From Pseudoalteromonas sp. (GTDB lineage Bacteria > Pseudomonadota > Gammaproteobacteria > Enterobacterales > Alteromonadaceae), in the NCBI RefSeq assembly GCF_018402495.1, contig NZ_JAGYIU010000003.1, positions 523,417 through 587,416 of the forward strand: a stretch of 64,000 nucleotides of DNA. The letters are read 5' to 3'. The position numbers and the translations under genes are program-made. Positions 8,734-16,617 of this stretch are shown piece after piece (positions within the stretch are counted from its first letter, which is position 1; each line of letters opens with the position of its first letter). The notes under the pieces were generated by a model, which had not been told where the DNA came from, did not search any database, and saw nothing but the letters and a program-made list of their open reading frames with translations.

Positions 8734-8894
8734 ATACCGATTTTATTAAAAACATGAACATTCTAGCGGATTAAGTAACTCGCGACTGCGTTAAAAATTA
8801 TTTATATAGAACAACTATATATCATAATTTTCGCCTAATTATCGACTTGTTTTCTTGTCGCTATAATAGATCACTAATTTAATGCAATTGGAAT
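8734..8894. repeat. MITE-like intergenic element with imperfect inverted ends
   Basis: The block begins ATACCGATTT (8734-8743) and ends CAATTGGAAT (8885-8894), which read as imperfect inverted repeats (7 of 10). The left end matches the short element at 4203-4242. The interior has no open reading frame and includes an AT-rich stretch with several TATAT steps. Its look is that of the non-autonomous repeats scattered in Pseudoalteromonas genomes, a recollection I could not check. Confidence 0.4.
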
Positions 8895-8934
8895 TATTGA
8901 AGATAAAAGACGTTATATATTTGTAAATAAAAAT

Positions 8935-8952
8935 AATGACAACGCTGTCATT
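8935..8952. promoter_or_regulatory. NagR-type operator of the nagK-nagB-nagA-nagP operon
   Basis: AATGACAACGCTGTCATT is an 18-base palindrome with one mismatched position pair and the central CG step typical of LacI-family sites. It lies 86 bases before the nagK start and overlaps the best -35 candidate, as expected of a repressor site. It closely matches the NagR motif known for this group. Confidence 0.8.
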
Positions 8953-9038
8953 TGTGCTAGTATAAGATTCATACAGTATGGCAGTCCGGTTTTATTTTCA
9001 GTGTTTTGCAAAACGGTCGAACAAATTAAGAGGCAAAA

Positions 9039-9950
9039 ATGATCACCAACAATATTAATCACAATCAACTCTTTGTGGGGATCGATGGCGGTGGCACTAA
9101 ATGTAAAGCAATTATCGTCAATAGCTGTAATGAAATAGTAGGCACCGGTGTGGCAGGCCCAGGTAACCCGTTACATGGGTTTAATCAAGCAACTCACTCT
9201 ATTGAGCAATCAGCGCGTTTAGCATTACAAGATGCAGGGCTCAAAGAGACGCCTTTATCTGCATTAATCGCAGGGGTTGGCCTAGCTGGGGTTAACTTGC
9301 CAAGTTTGCATAATCAAATGACGCAGTGGCAACATCCATTTAAAACTATGCATTTAACGACTGACTTATTAATTGCTTGTATGGGTGCTCATCAAGGTAG
9401 TGATGGCGCAGTGATGATTGCAGGTACTGGCTCGTGTGGATTTTCATACGTTAACGGTCAATCGTTTATGATTGGCGGTCATGGTTTTCCTCATGGCGAT
9501 AAAGGCAGCGGCGCATGGATAGGCTTTACTGCGTCTCAGCAGGTGTTGTTAAGCTTAGACAAATTAATCCCAAGTGGTGTACTCACTGATTTGGTCATGA
9601 AATATTTAGAAGTGCGCGATGCAATGCAACTTGTTGAAGTAATTGCCAATAAACCAGCCGCCTTTTTTGCGCAACTTGCAGGTTGTGTTTTTCAATCAGC
9701 ACAAGCGAACGATGCCATTGCGATTGCTATTTTAAAAGAAGGTGGCGCGTACTTAAGCGATATAGCACGCCGACTATTAGATAAAAACCCACCAAGGCTT
9801 TCGTTTATTGGTGGCTTATCAGCGGCAATGACGACGTGGTTAGACACAGATATACAAGCTATTTTATCAGCCCCATTATCGTCACCAGAAATGGGATCAA
9901 TTCTTTACGCTAAACAACAGCACGTTAATTACAGTAGCCAGGAGTTATGA
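9039..9950 (+). CDS. nagK: N-acetylglucosamine kinase, BadF/BadG/BcrA/BcrD ATPase family
   Basis: A 303-residue sugar kinase that would convert GlcNAc to GlcNAc-6-phosphate in the cytoplasm. The N-terminal phosphate-1 loop LFVGIDGGGTKCK (residues 11-23), the MIAGTGSCGF loop near residue 130 and GGHGFPHGDKGSGAWIG near 150 are hallmarks of the BadF-type GlcNAc kinases used in Shewanella and relatives rather than the E. coli ROK-type NagK. GAGG lies 7 bases before the ATG. It is the first gene of an operon that overlaps nagB-II by four bases, downstream of the NagR-type operator. Confidence 0.88.
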   Translation: MITNNINHNQLFVGIDGGGTKCKAIIVNSCNEIVGTGVAGPGNPLHGFNQATHSIEQSARLALQDAGLKETPLSALIAGVGLAGVNLPSLHNQMTQWQHPFKTMHLTTDLLIACMGAHQGSDGAVMIAGTGSCGFSYVNGQSFMIGGHGFPHGDKGSGAWIGFTASQQVLLSLDKLIPSGVLTDLVMKYLEVRDAMQLVEVIANKPAAFFAQLAGCVFQSAQANDAIAIAILKEGGAYLSDIARRLLDKNPPRLSFIGGLSAAMTTWLDTDIQAILSAPLSSPEMGSILYAKQQHVNYSSQEL

Positions 9951-10948
9951 TGTTTAACACCCTAATGGAAAAAGAAGCGGCGCAAACGCCTAATGTTATC
10001 AAGCAGCAAATTATGGCCAACCAACCTTTAGTGGAAAAAATTGGTCAAAAGCTTCGCGATATAGCCCCTAAAGTAGTGATGATGATTGGCCGTGGTTCGT
10101 CCGATCACGCGGGCGTTTTTGGTAAGTATTTAATTGAAATTGAAGCGGGTGTACCCGTCAGTTCTGCAGCACCTTCAGTGGCGAGTGTCTATGGTAAAAC
10201 CTTAAAATTAGATGGCGCTGTGGTTATTGTTATTTCTCAATCAGGACGCAGCCCAGATATTCTCGCTCAAGCAAAAATGGCGAAAGAAGCGGGCGCTTAT
10301 TGTATTGCACTGGTTAACGATGAAGCGTCACCATTGCAAGACATAGTCGATGATTTTGTTCCTCTTAAAGCCGGTGATGAAATTTCGGTAGCGGCAACAA
10401 AAAGCTATTTGGCAACGTTGTCGGCATTGGTGCATATTGTTGCTAATTGGACGCAAAATGAGTCATTATTACAAGGGCTTAAAGAGCTGCCTAGCGCGCT
10501 TGATGCAATGATAGATTCGCCAACTCAGTTACAGCCTAGTGAGTTTGCAAACATTAAGAACATGGTGGTATTAGCCCGTGGTTTAGGGTTTTCTATCTCA
10601 AAAGAAATGGCACTTAAGCTTAAAGAAGTGTGTGCTATTCATGCTGAGTCATTCAGTAGTGCAGAATTTTTACATGGTCCGGTAACCTTAGTTGAGCAAG
10701 GGTTAGTGATTTTAGATTGCTCGGTTGATGATGAAACTAAAGAGTCACATCAGCAACAAATTGCTGAGGTCACAAAACGCGGAGCACAGGTTATTAGCCT
10801 AAATCAACAGGGTATTGAAGTACACCCTCGATTAGCGCCATTTTTAGTATTGCAGCGTTTTTATCTTGATGTGGCAAAAGTAGCACTAAGCCGTGGTTTT
10901 AATCCTGATGAGCCTAAGGGGCTTAAAAAAGTAACAAGGACATTATAA
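9950..10948 (+). CDS. nagB: Glucosamine-6-phosphate deaminase, SIS-domain type (NagB-II)
   Basis: About 332 residues with two SIS sugar-isomerase domains, like the isomerase half of GlmS but without its glutaminase half. MIGRGSSDHAG and VIVISQSGRSPD (first SIS), VAATKSYLATL, and MALKLKEVCAIHAESFSSAEFLHGP (second SIS) are typical. In this pathway the NagB-II class deaminates GlcN-6-P to fructose-6-P and ammonia. The first ATG (9947) overlaps the nagK stop, but GGAG at 9941-9944 sits only two bases before it and five before the ATG at 9950, so I prefer 9950. Next come nagA (directly adjacent) and the transporter. Confidence 0.87.
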   Translation: MFNTLMEKEAAQTPNVIKQQIMANQPLVEKIGQKLRDIAPKVVMMIGRGSSDHAGVFGKYLIEIEAGVPVSSAAPSVASVYGKTLKLDGAVVIVISQSGRSPDILAQAKMAKEAGAYCIALVNDEASPLQDIVDDFVPLKAGDEISVAATKSYLATLSALVHIVANWTQNESLLQGLKELPSALDAMIDSPTQLQPSEFANIKNMVVLARGLGFSISKEMALKLKEVCAIHAESFSSAEFLHGPVTLVEQGLVILDCSVDDETKESHQQQIAEVTKRGAQVISLNQQGIEVHPRLAPFLVLQRFYLDVAKVALSRGFNPDEPKGLKKVTRTL

Positions 10949-12076
10949 ATGTCAGTAAAACGTATTCATGTAGCAGAGTTTTTTGATGGCGAGCAATTTG
11001 TTAACGACAAAGTGTTAAGCATTGATGCGGGTATTATTACGGCAATAGATGATAACGTGCAACAGGCAGACGAGCACCTAACGGGGTTAGTTGCGCCAGG
11101 CTTTATTGACCTACAAGTTAATGGTGGCGGTGGTGTATTGTTTAATCGTACTAGCAGTGTTGCTGGGGTTAAACAAATGCTGCTGGCACATGCCAAGTAT
11201 GGCACAACCGCCATGCTGCCGACCTTAATTACCGACACGGTTGAAGTGATGCACCAAGCAGCCAATGTAATTGCAGACGCAATCGTTTTGCAGACTCCCG
11301 GTATTATTGGCATTCACTTTGAAGGCCCGCATTTATCAGTCGCAAAAAAAGGCGCTCATAGCGCTGATTTTATTCGCCCTATTTCTGATCAAGAATGGCA
11401 GGTGCTATCGCGCCAAGATTTAGGCAAGGTTGTAGTAACGGTTGCACCTGAAAATGTTTTGCCAAGTGACATCACTAAAATGCGCGATTTAGGCATACAC
11501 GTTTGTTTAGGTCATACCAATGCGAGTTTTGCACAGGCTCAACAAGGCGTTGATGCTGGGGCAACCGGATTTACGCATTTATATAATGCTATGTCGCCAT
11601 TACAGGGGCGTGAGCCAGGTGTTGTAGGCTGTGCATTATTAAACGATGACACCTATTGCGGCCTAATTGTTGATGGGCATCATGTTGATTACGCTGCATG
11701 TCAGCTTGCGTTAAAAGCAAAGCCAATGGGGCGTGTTTTTTTAGTCACTGATGCGATGCCACCAGTGGGTACCAATGACACCGAATTTGCTTTTTTTGAC
11801 CGTACCGTCAGCTTAGATAATGGTAAGCTCACCTCTACCACGGGTGAACTGGCAGGATCCGCGCTTGATATGGCAACGGCAGTAAGAAATACAGTAACCC
11901 ATTTAAAGCAGCCATTAGCGCAAGCGCTTAATATGGCAAGTTTATATCCTGCTCAGTATTTACAGTTGCCCGCCACACACGGGCGATTAATACCGGGTAG
12001 TCCAGCAGATTTTGTACAATTAAACACACAACAACAAGTCATTAGCACGTGGATTGGCGGCGCTCAGGTTTGTTAA
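10949..12076 (+). CDS. nagA: N-acetylglucosamine-6-phosphate deacetylase
   Basis: A 375-residue amidohydrolase that removes the acetyl group from GlcNAc-6-P to give GlcN-6-P. The metal-binding Glu125 (GIHFEGPHLS), His189 (CLGHTNAS) and His210 (GFTHLYNAMSPL), and the catalytic Asp268 (VTDAMPPVG), can all be seen. The N-terminal APGFIDLQVNGGGG (49-62) is also typical. The length fits the family. The start codon directly follows the nagB stop, so translation is probably coupled. It acts between the kinase and the deaminase of the same operon. Confidence 0.95.
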   Translation: MSVKRIHVAEFFDGEQFVNDKVLSIDAGIITAIDDNVQQADEHLTGLVAPGFIDLQVNGGGGVLFNRTSSVAGVKQMLLAHAKYGTTAMLPTLITDTVEVMHQAANVIADAIVLQTPGIIGIHFEGPHLSVAKKGAHSADFIRPISDQEWQVLSRQDLGKVVVTVAPENVLPSDITKMRDLGIHVCLGHTNASFAQAQQGVDAGATGFTHLYNAMSPLQGREPGVVGCALLNDDTYCGLIVDGHHVDYAACQLALKAKPMGRVFLVTDAMPPVGTNDTEFAFFDRTVSLDNGKLTSTTGELAGSALDMATAVRNTVTHLKQPLAQALNMASLYPAQYLQLPATHGRLIPGSPADFVQLNTQQQVISTWIGGAQVC

Positions 12077-12108
12077 CAACATAATAAATATAAATAAAGG
12101 AAAATAAC

Positions 12109-13425
12109 ATGACAACCAATGTTATGGATACGTCCAAAAATAGTAGCGTGGTCCCAATGGCCATTGTTGCGGTATTATTTTTTATACTGGGCTTTGCTAC
12201 TTGGCTTAATGGCTCATTAATGCCGTATTTAAGTCAAATTTTACAGTTAACCCCATTTTAAGGGTCGTTAATTTTATTTTCCTTTTATATTGCTGTCACC
12301 TTTACTGCGCTTCCCTCGGCCGTGTTAATTAAAAAAGTTGGCTATAAAAACGGTATGGCGCTGGGTATGGGATGTATGATGCTAGCGGGTTTGATGTTCA
12401 TTCCTGCTGCTATGTCACAGTTTTTTCCTCTGTTTTTATTAGCCCAGTTAGTGATGGGGGCAGGTCAAACTCTATTACAAACTGCGGTTAACCCTTACGT
12501 AGTGCGTTTAGGGCCTGAAGAGTCGGCTGCTGTACGTATTAGTATTATGGGTATTTTAAATAAAGGCGCGGGGGTTATCTCACCTATGGTATTTACCGCC
12601 TTAATTTTAAGCAACTTTACCGGTACGGTAGGCACAGAGCTGAGCCAAGAGCAAGTTGATGATATGGCCAACGGCCTTATTTTTCCTTACTTAGGCATGG
12701 CACTATTTATTGGTTTATTAGCCTTTGCGGTTAAAAAGTCACCGCTCCCTGAACTTATTAATGATGGCGTTGAAGCTATAAATAATAAAGGTGAAATACG
12801 CGAAACCTTGTCTCACCCAAACTTAGTATTAGGTGCCATTGCTATTTTTTTATATGTGGCGGTTGAGGTTATTGCAGGTGATACCATAGGTACTTTTGCA
12901 CTATCGCTGGGAGTCGAAAAATATGGGGTAATGACCTCATACACTATGATGTTTATGGTGTTTGGTTATATTTTAGGTATTTTACTTATCCCTAAATTTA
13001 TTTCTCAGCAGAGCGCTTTAACCGCATCGGCTGTATTAGGGATTGTTATTACATTATGTATTTTACTGCTCGATGCACAGTCGTTTGTTATTGCCAATGC
13101 GTTATTGGTGCCTTTAGGCGGCGCTAATTTACCGGATGCTTTATTACTTATTGCCTTTTTAGGTTTAGCTAACGCTATTGTTTGGCCAGCGGTTTTCCCA
13201 TTAGCGTTATCGGGGTTAGGTAAACTTACTAGTACTGGCTCTGCACTTTTAGTTATGGGTATAGCAGGCGGTGCATTTGGCCCGGTTTTATGGGGGCTAT
13301 TGAGTGGTTTTACTTCACTGCAAACAGGTTACTCTGTATTGTTACCGTGTTACTCTGTATTGTTACCGTGTTACTTATTTATACTATTTTATGCGGTGAA
13401 AGGCCATAAAATGAAAAAGCAATAA
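12109..13425 (+). pseudogene. nagP: Broken N-acetylglucosamine transporter (NagP, MFS family): nonsense codon and tandem duplication
   Basis: The last gene of the nag operon, 32 bases after nagA, with an AAGGA ribosome binding site. Reading from ATG 12109, codon 51 (12259-12261) is TAA; the frame then continues open to 13425. The stop falls inside a transmembrane region, between LQLTPF and SLILFSFYIAVTFT, where family members have a sense codon (a CAA-to-TAA change is the simplest explanation). Beyond it lie 11 or so hydrophobic segments of an FucP/NagP-type sugar/proton symporter (NPYVVRLGPEESAA, GIAGGAFGPVLWG). Near the C-terminus a 21-base unit (13330-13350) is repeated exactly at 13351-13371, doubling the heptapeptide YSVLLPC. 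A GTG at 12322 could restart translation, but the first two helices would be lost. Confidence 0.87.
13330..13371 (+). repeat. 21-bp exact tandem duplication inside nagP
   Basis: The unit TACTCTGTATTGTTACCGTG plus T occurs at 13330-13350 and again at 13351-13371. It keeps the frame and adds seven residues in the last membrane segment. Confidence 0.95.
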
Positions 13426-13447
13426 CATTCACCAGTTATCCCTAGCT

Positions 13448-13478
13448 CAGTGCACTTTGCAGTATATAAAGTGCACTG
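13448..13478. terminator. Hairpin between the convergent nagP and DUF2235 genes
   Basis: CAGTGCACTTT (13448-13458) pairs perfectly with AAAGTGCACTG (13468-13478) around a nine-base loop. There is no strong T-run on either side, but its place between convergent genes fits a bidirectional terminator. Confidence 0.6.
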
Positions 13479-13494
13479 ATTATAGGTAGAGCTA

Positions 13495-14994
13495 TCAGCT
13501 TAATCGTGTTACTTTTAGTTTTATCCTGCCGGCATTGGCGCCATAAAAACGACTTAAGTCATTAGCAAATGGGCAAAACTCGCCCGATTTTTTAATGGTT
13601 ATTTCAACGCCTTCTGCAATTTCAAACGCATGTTCATCGCTTTGCCCAACTGTACCAATTAAACTAAACCACTGCGCGGTAGGTAACCGCCTAAATGGTT
13701 CAAGTAATGCCATGGGGATTTCTTTAACGCCGAGTTGTACATTATCGCGATGCCATCCAGAAGGTGGGCACTTTATACCATCGTCATACCAAAATTGGTT
13801 AGGATAAGGTGTAAAGCGATAGGTCGCACCTTGGGCAAGCATTAATCCTGTGGCGTTATAGGCTTCACTGGCATACACCATTACATCTTGACTTTGATCA
13901 ACGCTAAGTAAACTCATATTTTGGTTGGTTAGCATTATATGGGCACTGAGTCCCATAAAGTTTAACGTGCTGTCGTCGCTGTAAATCATTTTATAATGTA
14001 AGTTTTTTAACGATTCAGGACGATAGCTGGTTAGTTTATTAATTCGCTGTGCAACACTGTGATGTATTAATGGGGCGACGTGGCTGATTTCATCGTCAAT
14101 TAATACACAGCACTGCCTATCAACAAGTTTAAAAAATGGGTTTAACCAAAAGTAATTTTGCTGATGACTTAACGCCAGTGGATCGGGAATAACAGTCACA
14201 TCGTCTTGGGCAACTAAGTTACTCTCAGGTAAAAGGTTTTCGTAGTCTATGTCATGACTGGTTAGCAATGAAACCGACAGCGGCTGAGCAATAAGCCATT
14301 CAAGTGTATAACGCAAGCAAATATCAGCAAGTCCATCGCGATAATAGCCACCCCCCACATCGGAATGCGCTCCGGCAAACCACAGCTCGGTAATGTTAGC
14401 TTGTTGATTCATTAAAGTGGGTTCAAAGGCGCGGCGCTTTTCATCAAGTGCAACACAGTGCAGTGCTTGAGTAATATTATTGGCAATAGTATGGTTTTCA
14501 AAAATAACGTGCTCAGCGCCGCGGGTGGCTTTACTTATCTTTGACAAGCCAATTGAGGCCACTGTATCAAATACACATAAATACACCTGCTCGGTAATTA
14601 ATGGCTCTAAGCACTTGGCAAAGCGCCGTGCCAATGCTGCACCTCGACTAAAACCGGTTAGTAATACTGTATCGCCACTTTGGTAATGTTGTTTAAAATC
14701 ATTAATAGCTTGGCTTAAAATACTCGCTACATCGTCTGAGCGTGGTGCGAGCGTTTGATTTAAAAGTCGTTTTAAACGGCTGCCCTTAGTACCTATTCCT
14801 TGATAATAAAAACTTAATTGCTGTTTAAAAGGGGTAATAGGGGATTCATCAAGTTTACCACCAAATAATAAGTGTAATTTTAAAATGTTAGAGATACTGA
14901 CGTCTTCTTTATAGTTCTCAGTGCTAAATTGATCTGCATCTCGGGGTTCACTACCTGTACCATCAAAATTAAAAATCAGCGTTTTGACCGTCAT
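13495..14994 (-). CDS. DUF2235-type alpha/beta-hydrolase, possible phospholipase-like enzyme
   Basis: A 499-residue protein of the DUF2235 family, the fold that includes type VI secretion Tle1-type phospholipases. The N-terminal LIFNFDGTGSEP matches the usual FFDGTxN opening. The nucleophile elbow GFSRG has Ser116, FDTVASIG supplies the likely acid, and AGAHSDVGGGY the catalytic His. No signal peptide, membrane segment or VgrG/PAAR partner is seen nearby, so an effector role is not supported. A longer upstream reading to 15069 is possible, but AGGA lies 9 bases before the ATG at 14994 and the FDGTG motif then starts near residue 10, as in homologues. It lies 84 bases after ndh in the same direction. 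Confidence 0.8.
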   Translation of the reverse strand: MTVKTLIFNFDGTGSEPRDADQFSTENYKEDVSISNILKLHLLFGGKLDESPITPFKQQLSFYYQGIGTKGSRLKRLLNQTLAPRSDDVASILSQAINDFKQHYQSGDTVLLTGFSRGAALARRFAKCLEPLITEQVYLCVFDTVASIGLSKISKATRGAEHVIFENHTIANNITQALHCVALDEKRRAFEPTLMNQQANITELWFAGAHSDVGGGYYRDGLADICLRYTLEWLIAQPLSVSLLTSHDIDYENLLPESNLVAQDDVTVIPDPLALSHQQNYFWLNPFFKLVDRQCCVLIDDEISHVAPLIHHSVAQRINKLTSYRPESLKNLHYKMIYSDDSTLNFMGLSAHIMLTNQNMSLLSVDQSQDVMVYASEAYNATGLMLAQGATYRFTPYPNQFWYDDGIKCPPSGWHRDNVQLGVKEIPMALLEPFRRLPTAQWFSLIGTVGQSDEHAFEIAEGVEITIKKSGEFCPFANDLSRFYGANAGRIKLKVTRLS

Positions 14995-15078
14995 GGCATT
15001 TATCCTAAAAATTTTCTTATACTTTATATAGCTAATATTAAATATTAAAGACAGTGGCGTGTTTAACACTCACTGATT

Positions 15079-16383
15079 TTAATGCAGTTTCATTTTAGGA
15101 CGAACTACTCGTAGCACTTTTTCGCTGATCCACAAAGCAAAGGTTTTAGCACTGCCATGAATAGCGCGCTGATGCATTCTATATAATGAAATATACATAA
15201 AGCGGGCAATTTTGCCTTCAATAAAAAAGCTATTACTGGTTAGATTACCCATTAAGCTGCCTACCGTGCTGTAGCGCGATAAGTTGACCAGTGAGCCATG
15301 ATCGTTATATTCAAACTTTTTAAGGGGCTGCTGGCGTAGTGTGGCAATTAAGTTTTTTTCAACGCATTGTGCCATTTGGTGTGCCGATTGAGCGCGTGGT
15401 GGCACTTGCGTACCATCATCTTGCGTAAACGCGCAGCAATCACCAAGCACATATATTTGTGGGTCAAGGTTGCTTTGTAAGTACTCGTTTACTTTTATTT
15501 GGTTATTACGAGTCAGCTCAAAAATACCCAGCTCTTTAATAAAGTCAGGTGCTTTTACGCCCGCCGCCCACACCATAATATCCGCGTTTATTTGCTCATC
15601 ATCATTGGTGATAAAGCCATGTTCGGTTGCTTGTTTAACTTGGGTATTTTCCCGAACGGTGACGCCTAATCTTAATAACTCACGCTTGGCTGAACTGGCA
15701 ATTCGCTCAGACAGCGCCGGAAGAATCCTGGGGCCCGCTTCAATAAGATGAATATGTAAACGCTTGGCCGACATATTGGTTAAACCGTATATTTTTAGTA
15801 AATCAGAAACATGATATAGCTCAGCCGAGAGCTCAACCCCAGTTGCTCCACCGCCAACAATGGCGATGTTTAATGAGTGTAATGGGTCATCGTCTTGATG
15901 AAGGCGAGTAAAGTTATCCAGCAGCGCGTGTTGAAAGCGCGCTGCTTGTTGATTTGAATCTAGGTAAAAACAATGCTCTTTAATGCCTGGAGTATTAAAG
16001 TCGTTACTCACACTGCCAATAGCAATAACTAAATGATCGTAGTGAACGGTGCGTTTAGGTAATATTTGATGCCCTAACTCGTCATATAGAGGGCTTAAGG
16101 TAATGGTTTTATTATTGTTATCGAGGTTGCAAAAGGTACCAAGTTGAAAGTTATAGTGATGTTTGGCAGCATGCGCGGAGTAAACAACCCCATCTAAATC
16201 GGCATCAATAGAGCCAGTTGCAACCTCGTGCAATAACGGTTTCCATATATGAGTGCGATTTTTATCGATGAGTAATATATTTGCGTGTTTTTTCTTTCCT
16301 AATTTGTGCCCTAATTGAGTTGCTAGCTCCAGCCCACCAGCGCCACCGCCGATGATGACGATTTTTGGTATGGTTATATTCAT
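15079..16383 (-). CDS. ndh: Type II NADH:quinone oxidoreductase
   Basis: A 434-residue FAD enzyme that oxidises NADH and reduces quinone without pumping protons. The N-terminal FAD-binding loop IVIIGGGAGGLELATQLG, the second nucleotide-binding loop IAIVGGGATGVELSAEL (NADH site), VWAAGVKAP and YVLGDCCAF are all family motifs. The C-terminal region (from about 370) is amphipathic, as expected for membrane attachment. A start at 16416 would add 11 residues, but AAGG lies about 8 bases before the ATG at 16383 and the FAD loop then begins at residue 8, so 16383 is preferred. It diverges from the helicase gene. Confidence 0.9.
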   Translation of the reverse strand: MNITIPKIVIIGGGAGGLELATQLGHKLGKKKHANILLIDKNRTHIWKPLLHEVATGSIDADLDGVVYSAHAAKHHYNFQLGTFCNLDNNNKTITLSPLYDELGHQILPKRTVHYDHLVIAIGSVSNDFNTPGIKEHCFYLDSNQQAARFQHALLDNFTRLHQDDDPLHSLNIAIVGGGATGVELSAELYHVSDLLKIYGLTNMSAKRLHIHLIEAGPRILPALSERIASSAKRELLRLGVTVRENTQVKQATEHGFITNDDEQINADIMVWAAGVKAPDFIKELGIFELTRNNQIKVNEYLQSNLDPQIYVLGDCCAFTQDDGTQVPPRAQSAHQMAQCVEKNLIATLRQQPLKKFEYNDHGSLVNLSRYSTVGSLMGNLTSNSFFIEGKIARFMYISLYRMHQRAIHGSAKTFALWISEKVLRVVRPKMKLH

Positions 16384-16617
16384 GACAATGCCCTTAAAAA
16401 TAATATACCGAAGCAATTTCTGTACGTTGATTTTTAAAATGACTTGGGTATCAAAAAATTATTTTGGCAAAGCACGTTTTTATGGGGCTATAGTGTGCGC
16501 CTAATTAAAGGATATGTCAGCAATAAATCACGTCATTTGATGTATACTGATATGCAAATATTTCATCTACTGCGCATTTACAGCATTTATGGGCACCGAC
16601 ATAAAAAGGACGCTTTT

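Larger units (their letters stand above)
8714..9038. other. Intergenic region between the GH20 gene and nagK
   Basis: These 325 bases hold no supported gene. They contain a roughly 161-base repeat-like element (8734-8894), the NagR-type operator at 8935-8952 and, overlapping it, a possible promoter (ATGACA at 8936-8941 and TATAAG at 8961-8966, with a long 19-base spacer). Confidence 0.6.

Noticed and set aside
12322..13425. Intact 367-residue transporter starting at GTG 12322
   Set aside because: The upstream 70 codons in the same frame encode the first helices of the same family and start with a good ribosome binding site, so the shorter frame is a remnant of a broken gene.
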